Origin: Chamaea fasciata
Taxonomy: Eukaryota > Chordata > Aves > Passeriformes > Sylviidae
Assembly: GCA_029207755.1 (NCBI GenBank)
Contig: JARCOQ010000001.1
Location: forward strand, 94,654,640 to 94,718,639
Direction of reading: 5' to 3'
Length of the DNA stretch: 64,000 bases
The notes under the pieces: model-generated
The model's input: only the letters and a program-made list of their open reading frames with translations
The model's database searches: none
Told to the model about the DNA's origin: nothing
Translations under genes and position numbers: made by a program
Shown: piece after piece, positions 55,201 to 64,000 of the stretch
How the letters are laid out: each line of letters starts with the position of its first letter
Position numbering within the stretch: position 1 is the first letter of the stretch

Positions 55201-56122
55201 AGAAGTTTCCTGCTGTTGTTGTACATGTGGTCTATCTTTTTATTACTATCGTAAAGCAATTCCCATGAAACTATGATTATTTTATCCATTTTAATGAAGA
55301 TTTTGATATTCCTTTTTGTATCTCCATGTTTGTATTAATTACTGTAATTACCAATGTAATAGAACACAGACTAAAAGAAAAGGCTACCATATTTCAGTAC
55401 ACTAGCCAAAAATAAATATTGGTTATTTTGCATCTTATCGAGGGATGTGCAAAATGTCTGAAAATTGACACTGCAGAAGTGCTCTTTCTTCATGCAGAAC
55501 TCCTGTCTGTAAGGTTGAGAGATAGAAGGGTATACTTAGAGACTCAAAAGCCTAGCAAAGATCAGGAAGAATACATTAGAATGTAGGCATTGCTTCTGGA
55601 ATAATAGATTTGTCAAGTGGTGGAGAAACTCAACTTGTGCAGGAATATTAGTATTTTAAGGACAACACATATGCAACTACTGAAGCTCTTCGCAACAAGA
55701 AAGGTTTGATGGTTACTTAAAAGAGCAATGCAAAGGCAGGAAAGTGAGTGTCTTGTCAAAGGTACAATAAAAACTTTAGCTATCAGACTGAAAATAAAAG
55801 CATTTATCCAGGAGACTTGACTGACCTGTTGATAAACACAGAGATTTATTAAGCAAAGTCATACATACATGGCAGTCATAAATTGTTTATACAATTTCAT
55901 TTGTAGCTCTAAAGCAAGTAAATATTTCTTATGTGAGACCCCTGAATTTTTTTCAGAGTTGTTCAGCCACATCAGCAGCAGATGTTTGAAGATGATGACC
56001 TACTAGCAAGTGAAAATGAAGAGCAGCCTGGTCCATCAAAGAGGAAACGCCAGCCAAGTATGTCTGAAACAATGCCCCTGTACACTCTATGTAAAGAAGA
56101 TTTAGAGAGTATGGATAAAGAG
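9801..56122 (+). CDS. CTDP1: CTDP1 (FCP1), RNA polymerase II CTD phosphatase; gene span, 3' end missing
   Basis: The coding parts are 9801-10132, 24131-24214, 27695-27788, 29245-29373, 30695-30845, 35952-36042, 37149-37315, 38859-39938, 47190-47331, 49658-49888 and 55957-56122, together 2667 nt or 889 codons, open throughout with consistent phases and GT-AG introns. The product is a nuclear Mg-dependent aspartate phosphatase that removes phosphates from Ser2/Ser5 of the polymerase II tail, recycling the enzyme after transcription, and binds TFIIF (established for the family). Visible domains: lipoyl/single-hybrid-like region (about 27-125), FCP1 catalytic domain (about 185-345) with DLDQT at 194-198 and IIDDRED at 306-312, acidic linker (360-608), BRCT (about 650-752) and a KRKR basic motif (862-865). 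Human FCP1 has about 960 residues. The missing tail, about 100 residues, is expected downstream of 64000. Identity is certain; exact ends rest on splice logic. Confidence 0.97.
10425..10675 (-). mobile_element. CR1 LINE 3' fragment, reverse orientation
   Basis: The left edge 'agaatcacagaatgagttag' (10425-10444) followed by 'catctcgtccaacctcgctg' (10464-10483) is the reverse complement of the CR1 3' terminus. The following 'ggcatccagacggttctggg' and 'agtgagggaggctccacag' blocks continue into the reversed 3' UTR and ORF2 end. It lies about 290 bp inside intron 1, opposite to the gene. Confidence 0.88.
19676..19715. repeat. 20-bp tandem duplication
   Basis: Two adjacent 20-bp units, at 19676-19695 and 19696-19715, both begin gtaacagagt and end ctgttcct and differ at only two positions in the middle. 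Probably a simple local duplication in intron 1 with no evident function. Confidence 0.85.
19916..19989. repeat. A-rich microsatellite with CAA repeats
   Basis: Runs of A interrupted by single C, then four CAA units. It creates a fake lysine-rich ORF on the + strand. It might mark the poly(A) end of a retroposed sequence, but I see no matching gene body or target duplication. Confidence 0.95.
23228..23745 (+). mobile_element. CR1 LINE fragment, forward, upstream of exon 2
   Basis: Starts in the ORF2 C-terminal part ('ggtgaggctacacctcaaat', 23249-23268) and continues through 'ggaccttatcactgtctaca' (23439-23458) and 'gggctgcccagcgaa' (23613-23627) to the 3' signature 'ggttggactcagtgatttta' (23718-23737). 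Several indels and stops show that it is inactive. It ends about 385 bp before exon 2. Confidence 0.9.
24131..24214 (+). CDS. CTDP1: CTDP1 exon 2
   Basis: 84 nt between acceptor tttttcag and donor gtaagt, encoding the end of Gly111 to the first two bases of Gln139. The sequence AVLVRLEGCSHPVV then MKGLCAECGQDLT finishes the lipoyl-like region and carries a CxxC pair, a strongly conserved FCP1 block. The length keeps the reading frame if the exon is skipped. Confidence 0.96.
24297..24640 (-). mobile_element. CR1 LINE 3' fragment, reverse, downstream of exon 2
   Basis: The left edge 'tatcctgggctggaaggaac' (24302-24321) and 'gtcatctagttccaacctcc' (24329-24348) are the reversed CR1 3' end. The following 'ttaaacacttccagggatga' (24411-24430) and 'cttctctgggcaagctgttc' (24442-24461) are the reversed 3' part of ORF2. 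It begins only about 80 bp after the exon 2 donor. The right edge fades near 24640. Confidence 0.9.
25319..26056 (+). mobile_element. Solo LTR with 5-bp target-site duplication CCTGG
   Basis: A 728-bp element (25324-26051) begins TGTCTTGGTTTGAG and ends CCCCCAACA, with the TG...CA termini of a retroviral LTR. It is flanked by identical CCTGG at 25319-25323 and 26052-26056. A 5-bp duplication is typical of ERVL-type elements. The 5' part is AT-rich and the centre (about 25570-25920) is GC-rich. No gag/pol/env sequence is present, so the provirus has been lost by LTR-LTR recombination. The start resembles an LTR family I remember from songbirds; orientation is inferred from that resemblance. 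Confidence 0.88.
27303..27338. repeat. Poly(A) tract
   Basis: A nearly pure A run broken by one CC. No retroposed gene body is recognisable next to it. Confidence 0.95.
27695..27788 (+). CDS. CTDP1: CTDP1 exon 3
   Basis: Acceptor gattag, donor gtaagt. It encodes the end of Gln139 through Glu170 and finishes in phase 0. The sequence includes SKNGKQSVPLSTATVSMVHS, highly conserved in vertebrate FCP1 and lying just before the catalytic domain. Confidence 0.96.
27789..29244 (+). other. CTDP1: CTDP1 intron 3
   Basis: Donor gtaagt, acceptor tgttacag. AT-rich; I see no transposon or other feature. Confidence 0.85.
29245..29373 (+). CDS. CTDP1: CTDP1 exon 4, catalytic DLDQT motif
   Basis: 129 nt, phase 0 at both ends, residues 171-213. 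It encodes LVLMVDLDQTLIHTT, the DxDxT phosphatase signature. Asp194 is the expected phospho-accepting nucleophile and Asp196 the general acid/base, as in other FCP1/SCP haloacid-dehalogenase-type phosphatases. The donor gtattt departs from the usual consensus at +4 and +5. Confidence 0.97.
29374..30694 (+). other. CTDP1: CTDP1 intron 4
   Basis: Donor gtattt (weak), acceptor cttctag. The last part (30448-30694) is open in the exon 5 frame, but this is intronic sequence with no conservation I recognise. No repeats seen. Confidence 0.85.
30695..30845 (+). CDS. CTDP1: CTDP1 exon 5
   Basis: 151 nt, residues 214-263 plus the first base of Gly264. It includes GRGEPMLHTRLRPH and ELHVFTFGSRLYAHTIA. 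The latter is motif II of the phosphatase fold, with the conserved Thr252 in FTFGS. Donor gtgagt. Confidence 0.97.
30846..35951 (+). other. CTDP1: CTDP1 intron 5 (about 5.1 kb)
   Basis: Donor gtgagt, acceptor ccaaaag. AT-rich, with only short unsupported ORFs on both strands. I could not identify transposons, RNA genes or extra exons. Confidence 0.8.
35952..36042 (+). CDS. CTDP1: CTDP1 exon 6
   Basis: 91 nt, residues 264-293 plus two bases of Arg294. It encodes FLDPEKKLFSHRILSRDECI and the start of the next conserved block, part of the FCP1 domain. The acceptor is the less common AAAG type; the donor gtatgt is standard. Confidence 0.96.
36043..37148 (+). other. CTDP1: CTDP1 intron 6
   Basis: Donor gtatgt, acceptor cccttag. 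The acceptor at 37147-37148, rather than the next AG two bases on, keeps the frame into RDLFPCGD. No repeats recognised. Confidence 0.85.
37149..37315 (+). CDS. CTDP1: CTDP1 exon 7, second catalytic acidic pair
   Basis: 167 nt, residues 294-349 plus one base of Ala350. It contains SMVCIIDDREDVWKFAPNLI, where Asp308 and Asp309 are the conserved metal-coordinating pair of motif IV, followed by ITVKKYVYFQG and the end of the FCP1 catalytic domain near residue 345. Donor gtaatt. Confidence 0.97.
37316..38858 (+). other. CTDP1: CTDP1 intron 7
   Basis: Donor gtaatt, acceptor tgtcttag. AT-rich, no recognisable repeat or second gene. Confidence 0.85.
38859..39938 (+). CDS. CTDP1: CTDP1 exon 8, acidic linker and first part of BRCT
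   Basis: The largest exon (1080 nt), residues 350-709 plus one base of Gly710. Residues 360-590 form a Ser/Glu/Asp/Thr-rich linker, poorly conserved and probably disordered, with a conserved LSSDSESD-type patch. A run of Glu then Asp fills 595-608. From about 609 (HLIYLEEILVRVHTDYY) sequence is strongly conserved, and the BRCT domain starts near 650 (LADVTIIFSGLYPTN). Donor gtaggt. The exon begins with the codon for Ala350. Confidence 0.97.
39939..47189 (+). other. CTDP1: CTDP1 intron 8 (about 7.3 kb)
   Basis: Donor gtaggt, acceptor taacag. The largest intron after intron 1 that is complete here. It contains a short reverse CR1 end (44357-44415) and a few longer ORFs near 43240-44350 without domain support. 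Otherwise AT-rich and unassigned. Confidence 0.82.
44357..44415 (-). mobile_element. Short CR1 3' terminal fragment, reverse
   Basis: The segment 'cacagaatcctagaacattt' then 'ggaaccttaaagaccatcta' matches the reversed terminus of CR1 (termini of the attctgtg repeat type). Similarity ends within about 60 bp, so only a stub of the element is present. Confidence 0.75.
47190..47331 (+). CDS. CTDP1: CTDP1 exon 9, second part of BRCT
   Basis: 142 nt, residues 710-756 plus two bases of Arg757. It holds the BRCT C-terminal half, DLHVVNPDWLWSCLERW (725-735 as the core), with the conserved Trp and Cys of BRCT helix 3. It follows exon 8 in frame (G|TEKVRQAQ). Donor gtaggt. Confidence 0.97.
47332..49657 (+). 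other. CTDP1: CTDP1 intron 9
   Basis: Donor gtaggt, acceptor tgaacag. It includes a short GA repeat (47769-47784) and a T-run of about 24 (49060-49083). No other feature recognised. Confidence 0.85.
49060..49083. repeat. Poly(T) run
   Basis: An uninterrupted run of about 24 T in intron 9. It could be the reversed poly(A) of an old retroposed sequence, but no body is recognisable. Confidence 0.9.
49658..49888 (+). CDS. CTDP1: CTDP1 exon 10
   Basis: 231 nt, residues up to 833 plus two bases of Arg834. It encodes RENSPATFPDTPSTFQTALF and the conserved QPGPEVRIYDPNTGKLIRKG segment, a linker between BRCT and the C-terminus. Donor gtacct is weaker than consensus. Confidence 0.96.
49889..55956 (+). 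other. CTDP1: CTDP1 intron 10 (about 6.1 kb)
   Basis: Donor gtacct, acceptor tttttcag. AT-rich. A small tandem duplication is present at 50876-50931. I recognise no transposon, RNA or exon in the rest. Confidence 0.82.
50876..50931. repeat. Two imperfect copies of a ~25-bp unit
   Basis: A unit with core 'aaaatgtcagcctgg' occurs at about 50876-50900 and again at about 50906-50931, each preceded by a gttgtt stretch and followed by a short tat. Probably a local slippage duplication. Confidence 0.8.
55957..56122 (+). CDS. CTDP1: CTDP1 exon 11, last exon in window
   Basis: 166 nt ending in phase 0 after residue 889, donor gtgagc. It encodes RVVQPHQQQMFEDDDLLASE, a KRKR basic motif (862-865) that may serve nuclear import, and the well-conserved PSMSETMPLYTLCKEDLESM segment. 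The expected next residues (VDDILG-type in other vertebrates) are not found in the remaining 7.9 kb. Confidence 0.96.
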
Positions 56123-59100
56123 GTGAGCTTAACTAATTCTGACAGATTTCTAACATGACATAAGTTCTAACTTATGTTAAATTATGCATGTGTGTGAACT
56201 GACCTTGTATGCCACTACAGTAACTTTAAATAAAAGCCACAGCAGACAAAAGTATGACTCAGGCTAAAATGCAGTTTTGTTCTGCAAAGCAGAACAGAAT
56301 ACTTGGTGTGTAAGTAGACCTTGAAAGTAGAACTTCACTTAAGAATAGCTTTTTCACATTAAACATGTTACCGAATTTGCTCTGTGGATAGCTTTGCTAT
56401 GTGTCACTTTAGAGTTGTTTTGCCTTGCTTTTGCTTTTTTTCTTTTACAGTAAATCTCAAAATAATCTGGACAAAAATCAGTGGTGGAATGGGAGAAGAG
56501 AGGTTTGCAGATGCAAAGGCATAGACTGTATGGAAGACTGGGGAGACAAATGAGAGCATGGGGCATTGTTATCCATAGACATGCAATTGCAGGGTTGTTA
56601 AGTCATAGCTATAATTGTTTTGCAGGTGAAGGGAGCTTTCTGTTGCAGAGTGAACTGCATGTCTTTCATACAAAAGCACATTATTTGCAATTCATTGTGA
56701 ACCTCTAGCTGCTCACTTTTCACTTGCCATTCTATGCACTTTTTTCAAATGAGTCAACATCTTACATAATAGTAAATGATACATAGAAGAAAAATTACCT
56801 ATCACTGTGCACCATGTTTTCATTAATTTATCCTCTGTGTGACTTTACTGTAAAATCTAGTGACCCTGGAGCTTGAATTCATCTTCAAGCTTATATAGTT
56901 CATTGGGGGGGGAGGGGGGGGGGCAGGAGCATATAACTTACCACGTTCTTGGCAGTAAGTTCATTACAAGGTTCTGGCTATAACAGGCTTTGAGTTATCT
57001 TCAGAAAATGTAATAAAAGTATGAGAAGGGAACTGCATATTTCACCAAAAAAAGAAAGAGACTGTATATATATATACAATATAGGGTAAATTTGAGATGG
57101 ACTTTTGGAAGAACTTTAACCTGGTATTCTGGGGAAATGTCCCATAACTTCCAACTGTTGTGATGATCTCCATTAAATTTCAGGTGACTTTAGGCTTTTA
57201 ACTTTATCTGGTAACTCTTGGAGTTGACAGCTTTTGATTTCTTTTGCTTTTTGTTCTGAAGTATTTTGCCCTTTTGATCTCAGACTTTTCCAGAAATAGT
57301 ATTTCTTCTTGTCGTGTTACCAGTCCCTGAATCCATCTGTGCCTTCCATCTGTATCATCAGTGATACTTAAAAACAATTGATGTTATGGGTCACCTTTAT
57401 GATTTTGTATACTAACATTTTTTTCTAATCATGTGGCTTTTGAAAAATAATAATGAATGATGTAGTGTGTGCACTGAGTCAAAAGGAAGTGTGCATGTTT
57501 TTCAGACTCACTGCATAAAGTGTTTATTGTTCTGTTTTTAAAGATACTATTTAGGAACCTTGTAAAAAGCCTGAATCTTTTGGCACTGTTTGTTTTGTGA
57601 TTGATTGCTCTCTGCTGCTACATGTATGACTAAAGAAATTAAAGTTTTTCTACTTCTCCTACAACTATAAACATCTTAAATTACAATGATTTGTTTTTAA
57701 ATTATGCTTTTGCTTAAACAGCATATTGTGCTCCTTGGCCAGCTGAACCAGTAGGGGAGGGTATGTTTGGGGTTTGTTTGGTGCAGAAGCAGGGTGGGAT
57801 TTTTCTGGTGTTTCAGCTTTCCAATATGATTTCATCAAGGATGAAATATTAGCACTGAGACATGGAGGAAGGGTGCACACAGGGCTTATATCAGGGAGGT
57901 TGAACTGTACATGGTAGTGCCAGCAGGTCATTGTCTCCCGAAAGCTGACTATAAAAGACAGGCAAGGAAAACTTGGGACTGCTAGCATCACCTTAGTTGA
58001 TGTTGTGTTGTGTGTTGTGTTCGTGTGGAAGAAATGTAACGCAAGTAATTAAGCAGGATTTTATGACATTGTGTGGGAGTACACTTAGGAAACAGAGATG
58101 ATGTGTGATAACATAGTCTATAAAATATAAAACTTTAGTGGAGTGTACACAGGAGAGTCTGCTGTCAGGAACATTATCAAATAAAGTGAAAATAACCTTG
58201 ATGAGCCTTGCTAGTTGGGACTCAGTTCACTTTGTCACACTGTGACTACTTCAAGTTCCAGAGAAATGTGTTTGTCCCCATCTGATTTTTTATCAAAACA
58301 TGTTAGAGGGTAAGAACCTTTCTGAATCAGATTGTCTCTGAGAGATGTGAAATTTCTGCTTTTGCCGCGGAAATGCTTTTGCCTCATTTGTATGCATTCA
58401 GGTGGCTATGGCAGCCACAAGAACTGCAGCTGACTGCAGACTGCCTGGGCAGAGTGAGGGAATTGGTTCCAATCACAGCGGTGGTTTCTTCCTCCACTTC
58501 TTAGGTCCTCATACTGAGGATGTTTGGGTTAGGAGCATGTGATCCAAGGAGAGGGAAGGCAGGTTCCAGTGGGACTTTGCTGCAGTGTAACCCAGTCCAG
58601 GCTCAACCGCTCTGTCTCTGCCTTAAGTCACTGTTGGTAATCACGCGACCCTATGGCAAGTCAGCTCAGGGAGCTGATTGGGACAAAAAAGATCATTTCC
58701 AGATTAATCTTCATCATTTCCAGCTTCCTGAAATAACCCACCATTGCTGCCGCATGAGTGCTGGTGCCACGAGCAGGCAGAAGATGGGAAGAGCTGGAAA
58801 TTAGAGTGAAGGCAGAACTGCATTTAAAGGTTTAAAACTGGATTCTCAGTATTTCTACTGAATTCCCTCACAAATTCAGATAAGATCAAAAGGAGCCTTT
58901 TAGATTTAGGCACTGGGATTTTTTTTCAGTGAAATTAGATAGGAAATGCAAGCATTAATATATACTGTTTCTATGGATATAACTAGCAATAAATAACTCC
59001 TTAGCAGTTAACAGCTAAAGAAAATCTTGCTTTTTCTTTGCAAAAATCTGTGAAAGGCCACACAGCCCCAGGTAATACAGAATTTGCGTGTAGTTTATAT

Positions 59101-62100
59101 GTGGGCGAGTTTTGTTAGAAGTATCAAAATGGAAGCTGAAAATGAGAACTTAATTACGATATACTCCCAAATTAAATCCCTTTCCTTCCTTAACCTATTT
59201 GAAAGTGTGTTTGTTGCTTTTCCTAGTAAAAAAGCTGTAGCTCTTGGGAAGAACAACTGTGGGTAAGCATCTCTCTTAAAATTTGACCTTGTGTAGATTT
59301 TTTTATCTTCTCTTATTTTTTTCAGTTGTAGTTGTGCTGTGCATACCAAGTAAATCAAAGGAAATGAATAGCATTTAAGCTATTGGGTTGCATTTTAAGG
59401 TCACTTAGCCTTTTGTATCTTTTTCAGTGCCAAAGATCTGGGAGATCGGATCCAGTGGTAGCTTTCTTTCCCGCTGACAATGAAGGATTGTTAGAATTTT
59501 AGAAAAGGGGAAGCACAAGAGCGTTCCGGGTAATAGAATTGCCATTCAAAGGGCAATTGCCAAATCAGACTAAGTGCATAAGGAATAGATCCCTACTTGG
59601 GAAATATGCAGACTCCTGGTGCTGCTTCCTCACAGTCAAGAGAGTGTTTTCCCCTTTTTCTGTACTAGCCTGACACAGGTGCTTTCCAACTGATAACTGC
59701 TGTGTCTCCATTATAGGATGGTAAAGGGTAGCAGAATTAAATGCTGCCAGTCAAATTAGTTTGTTTATAGTCATTTTTACAGGACTGGATAATTTTTTAC
59801 TTTTAAATAACTGGTTATCTGCCACATAACCTGCAAAAGATCATTCCATAGAAATGCTATTTATATAGACTTGTGTCTAGTATGCTGTAATTGTCACTAA
59901 AGAAAAATCTTTAACGGAATGGTTTCCAATCAATTAAATGCAATCAATAACTAGAAACTTATTGTCCCTAATAGCTGTTCCAAGATGACTTTTGTTTTCT
60001 CAGGATTTATTCCATCGCTGTATAGGAAAGTGATCTACTTTTGCTTTCAATGTCTGTGTTGGAAAGTAACTGTTGCAGAAGTGTATCCTGTAGGGAGAAG
60101 AAACTGGACTGTCTGCAGCTCTTCTTGTTCCCCATTTCAGCAGGAATGGACTTCCTCACCTGCAGGAGCCCTTGTTACATGCTTGGGGTGGGACTGTGTG
60201 GCACTGTCATTCTTTGCCAGGGAGAGGTGGAAGTTCCTGACCTACCAGTCACTACAATGTTGTGTGGATCTGTTACAGCTTACTGAGAAAAAACAGAAAG
60301 TGGAATCCAGGCTTCAAATGACTCTTATTTGTTTCCAGAAATAAGATCTATTAGCTAAAGCAAGTTGCGCAAAGGAAGGGAAAGACATGTAAACCACGTG
60401 AAGATGTACACGTGTCTTTCCATTCATAACTGATTATCTCAGTATAGGATGGCATGTAGCTCTAATTCCCAGAGGTTACTCATCTTGTGATCATCTTCTG
60501 AGCCTATTTCTTCAGCACTGATTGCTAGGTCCTTTTTATTAGGGATAATTTTCTTCTAAATTTGTGTTCCTAAATTATATTTGGAGAGAACCTTGTGACT
60601 GGGATAATATCATGCACAGTTACTTAATTGGGTTGATCTAATCCTAACAGTGTTGTGTCCTATGTGTGATAAATAAGCTGTTTGATTTTTCATACTAATT
60701 GCTTCCTGATGAACCTTGACTTTGCTTTTCTGTAAAATGCATTCTTTCTTCATGGGTATTTGTTGCAGACACAAAAGGTGATTTTTAGCCTCGTGCATTG
60801 CGCTGGCTTCTTTTAAAATTTGACTCAGCTTTATATAATCTTAAAAGATTTTTAATAAGTATCCCTTTCATAATTACATTGACATTCTTGTGATAAATTA
60901 CTTGACCATGAAGTAAGTAAACAAGGTCAAGAGTTTTCATTCTTCTCTTCGTTTGCTGCAAATTATTCTCATCTGTTCCTTTTATAGCCATGGCTGTCAG
61001 TACAGTTTCCTTATGTTACTTTTCAGGTGCTTTTTAATTCATCAGTCCATGTAAATAGTAGAAATGCATAGGAAGAATCTAAGATGCTCCCTTTTATAAA
61101 ATGTCAGTGATAAGGGAAAAATAAATTATCCTGAGCTGAGCTCAAGATCCTGCTTTCAGTTGCTCATATCTCAGCTGCTTCTACATCCATGGTAGCAGTA
61201 GAAGGCAGACAACCGTAGGTAGTCATATGTGTCAGTACTTTCAGGACCAGTCCTCGACAGATGCCAGTATAGGTTTCAGCTATGGGAAGTAAGTTGAAAA
61301 GGAACTTCCAGTAAGGCAGTAACATTAAACAAGTTCAGTAAGGCAGAAAGATTTCTGTTTGTTTTGCAGTACCTTCTCCTCCAGGATGGCCCAGGATTAC
61401 TAACATCCTGGAACAGCTGTGCACACAGTTTACTAGCTGTATGATGCTTAGGCTTTTGTGGTTGTTACTGTGGTTTGGTCACAGTGTTTGAGAGTAGCAT
61501 CTGTGTCTTGTCAAGTGTCATCATCTCTGCCATCTAAGGTAAAATATTTTGCTGGTTTAAATTCCTTCAGTTTGGGACTTGGGACAGGGGAAGAAAGGGA
61601 GTGAATCTGATACCAGTCTGACCTCTAGCTTTCCCATTTCTCACTTCGGTTAGTGGAGCTGCAGAGATTCCTACCATATGGTTGGGATATGTGGTCAGCA
61701 GCTGCAAAGTGACCACACTGCAAAGGTATGTTCTGTGCACGAGTGCATTTAAGTATAAAGATTTTTCTCTAGTGGGAATTGCCTAATGAACTACTTTTGC
61801 ATCAACTGTTCTGTGGATTTGGGACGTATTCTGCGCGTTCTTTTCCTTTAACTAAGTCATAATTTATATGCTACATACAAAGACTGAATTGCAACATTCT
61901 GCTCTTATATAAGGCCACTTATGCTCTTACATTTTGTCAATCCGCTTTTTGCTTTTATCTAAGTAAATGTATCCCTTAATTTCTGGTTTTTATTTCAAGT
62001 TAGTGACTGTACCATGCAGTGAATTAGGAGGGAGTGTTTTTCTCCTTCAAATTGTTGAAAACTATTATCGCAGTAAGTGGTTAGCTCTTGGTTAGTTCAA

Positions 62101-64000
62101 AAGTACTAATTTAATGTGGAGGATGTGGTCTCTAGAGCAAATAATAGCTGCCTGGGCTCCCTTGGACAATTATCTTGCACATTAACAGTTCTTTGAATTT
62201 CCACAACTGCATTTCTCATACAGATTTTCTTGTTTGACATCTCAGCATGTACTATGTCATAAATTGTACAGATGCTATATTTGGTTAGCTTCTTATAAAT
62301 TGTACCTTGTTTTGAAGTAAAAAGAATAACCCTGCATGTAGACTTCCTGTTCCTAGTGATTGTCATCCAGGCCCCTTGGCCCTTGGAAGTGATGAGGTCT
62401 TGCTTTGCAGTTGTCAGACAGCTTTCACTCAAACTGGACTTGTAAAAACAATTTTAAGTAAGTATTAGTGAAAGTACACATACTGAGAAGTGAGAAAGGC
62501 AAACATGCTGCTCTTCATCGAGACAATAAGAGACTGTTATGAAAAGGATTTGCCAAAGCATCTTCTGATTGGCTGGTCTCAGTCTATTGGTGCTTCCTGG
62601 TGCTGTTTCCTTACTGACAGCCCTATTGTCACCTTCCTTCACATGCTGACTTTCGCATCCCCTCTGGCCCCCATGCTCTGGACAGCTTTTTGTTTTCACT
62701 GTGGAGTTCTTATTACCGAATGACTTAACCCAGCAAGACTACATGTGTTGCTTGCTTTCTTTCCCTGGGAGATGAGTTTTCTGGAGAGAAATGGTGAAGG
62801 TGCAATGCTAGGAATCAGGTTGCTGGCTTTTCTTCATGAACAAGTGATGGCTGGTTGATGCACCAAGAAATGTAATGTGGTTTTTTAAACAACATAGCTT
62901 AAAGCAGTTGTATAAGAAGTATATATGCTGCTTCTTCCCTGTTTTACAATTTTGGCATTCACCCTTCTCTAATATAGTTAAATAATACAGAAGTAATTCA
63001 GCATTAATATATTATAATGTCAAAGCAATTATTTCACCCATATCTCATCTGATTAGTAGAGAAATCTGAATAAAGTTTTCCAATACTATTTTTAATAGTT
63101 TGGCTGTGAGAATCAGAATTAAGATACTGGTACAGTGCATTGGAGAGAAGAAAGATGAGCACTTAAAAGAAGCTGGCCATCAGTAATTTGCTTCTGCCAC
63201 TGTTTGTTTTGCTTTGAAGAATTCGTTTTCTACCAGAAAATGGAAGCTACTCTAAAAAGCAGCTAGGCTTTCTTCTTTTGTTTTTTAGTTTCAGACATAA
63301 ACATGTTTTTAAAAAAAAAATCAGTATTGGTCATGCTTAAATTGTAAATCATCCTGACCGGAAACATTGACAAATAATTGATTGTTATTCACCTAAGAGA
63401 AAGAACACCAAAATACGTGTAGTGTAGATAAGACCAGTGAAATTCAAATTGGTTATCAAAATGTGAAATATACATTTACCAATTTTTTTGTCTGAAATGT
63501 CTCTGCAGACCATTAGTTTATGCGCTAGTTGCATAGAGCTGATTGTCTCCTAGTTTTGTTTAAGAGGGCATCATGGTTCACGCTTGCTTAGCACTTTTTA
63601 GAAGTGTTTGGAAGGAGACTTTTTATGTAATACCGTGTTTTACAAGGAGACAACTCATTACCAAAATAGGAAAAGGATTTTTACCGAAGTTGGTATTATC
63701 TCAAGTAGGCAATCATTTGTGGATCATTTCTGTTTTTCTGCACAGGTTGCTTAGAAAATACTATTTAAACATGGTTTTTCAGTGTACTTGAATGTCTTAT
63801 TTTCATTTTAGAGGGATTTTTTTTGAATTTGTATGTCATGAGGAAATATGAGAAACATACTGAAACCTTTTGTCATTCCGATGACACATAGTATAAATAT
63901 CCGCATTTTGTAGATAAAAATGGAGACTACCTATAAATGTAAGAATTAGTTTAATGGCAGTCGTGACAAGTTGTTACTTAAAATATGATATAAGACTTTT
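56123..64000 (+). other. CTDP1: CTDP1 intron 11, incomplete at window end
   Basis: Donor gtgagc at 56123; no acceptor leading to the expected acidic tail was found, so the intron continues past 64000. It contains a near-pure G run (56905-56923), a short TA repeat (about 57064-57077) and several unassigned stretches. A block at about 58430-58810 is somewhat GC-richer than its surroundings but I cannot name it. Confidence 0.75.
56905..56923 (+). repeat. Near-pure poly(G) run
   Basis: Eight G, one A, then ten G. On the transcribed RNA (sense) strand it could form a G-quadruplex. It lies about 780 bp into intron 11. Confidence 0.9.

Noticed and set aside
56123..64000. Search for the last FCP1 exon, and for tRNA, snoRNA or miRNA genes in introns
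   Set aside because: No frame resembling the acidic FCP1 tail and no convincing structured RNA could be seen by eye; a covariance-model search would be needed for RNAs.

Overview
The window is a piece of a bird chromosome. It has long AT-rich introns with vertebrate GT-AG splicing, one CpG-island promoter, many fragments of the CR1 LINE (the main retrotransposon family of birds and other reptiles) and avian-type solo LTRs. The LTR starting at 25324 resembles families I associate with songbirds, so a passerine is my best guess, but the sequence alone does not prove it.

One protein-coding gene is supported: CTDP1 (FCP1), the phosphatase that dephosphorylates the C-terminal domain of RNA polymerase II. 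It runs on the + strand. I reconstructed eleven coding exons, from the ATG at 9801 to the donor after 56122, giving 889 codons whose phases agree at all ten junctions. The order is: an N-terminal lipoyl/single-hybrid-like region, the FCP1 phosphatase domain with DLDQT and IIDDRED motifs, a long acidic Ser/Glu-rich linker, a BRCT domain split between exons 8 and 9, and a linker with a basic KRKR motif. The last roughly 100 residues, including the acidic TFIIF-binding tail, were not found before 64000, so the final exon(s) lie beyond the window.

Layout. 1-8467 is intergenic. It holds a 630-bp pyrimidine-rich microsatellite (1291-1920), a decayed CR1 (5490-6430) and a possible reverse-strand LTR (about 7415-7710). 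8468-9545 is a nested insertion: an ERVL-type LTR (about 8776-9325) sits inside a CR1 copy, and the 3' end of that CR1 runs into the CTDP1 CpG island (about 9490-10290). The rest is CTDP1 exons and introns. Introns 1, 2 and 8 carry further CR1 pieces, and intron 2 carries a solo LTR with a clean 5-bp target duplication (25319-26056).

I see no operon, CRISPR array, tRNA or rRNA gene, and no second protein-coding gene. I found no undescribed biological system. The most unusual part is the stack of retroelements at the CTDP1 promoter. Family assignments of repeats rest on remembered consensus features and were not checked by a search.
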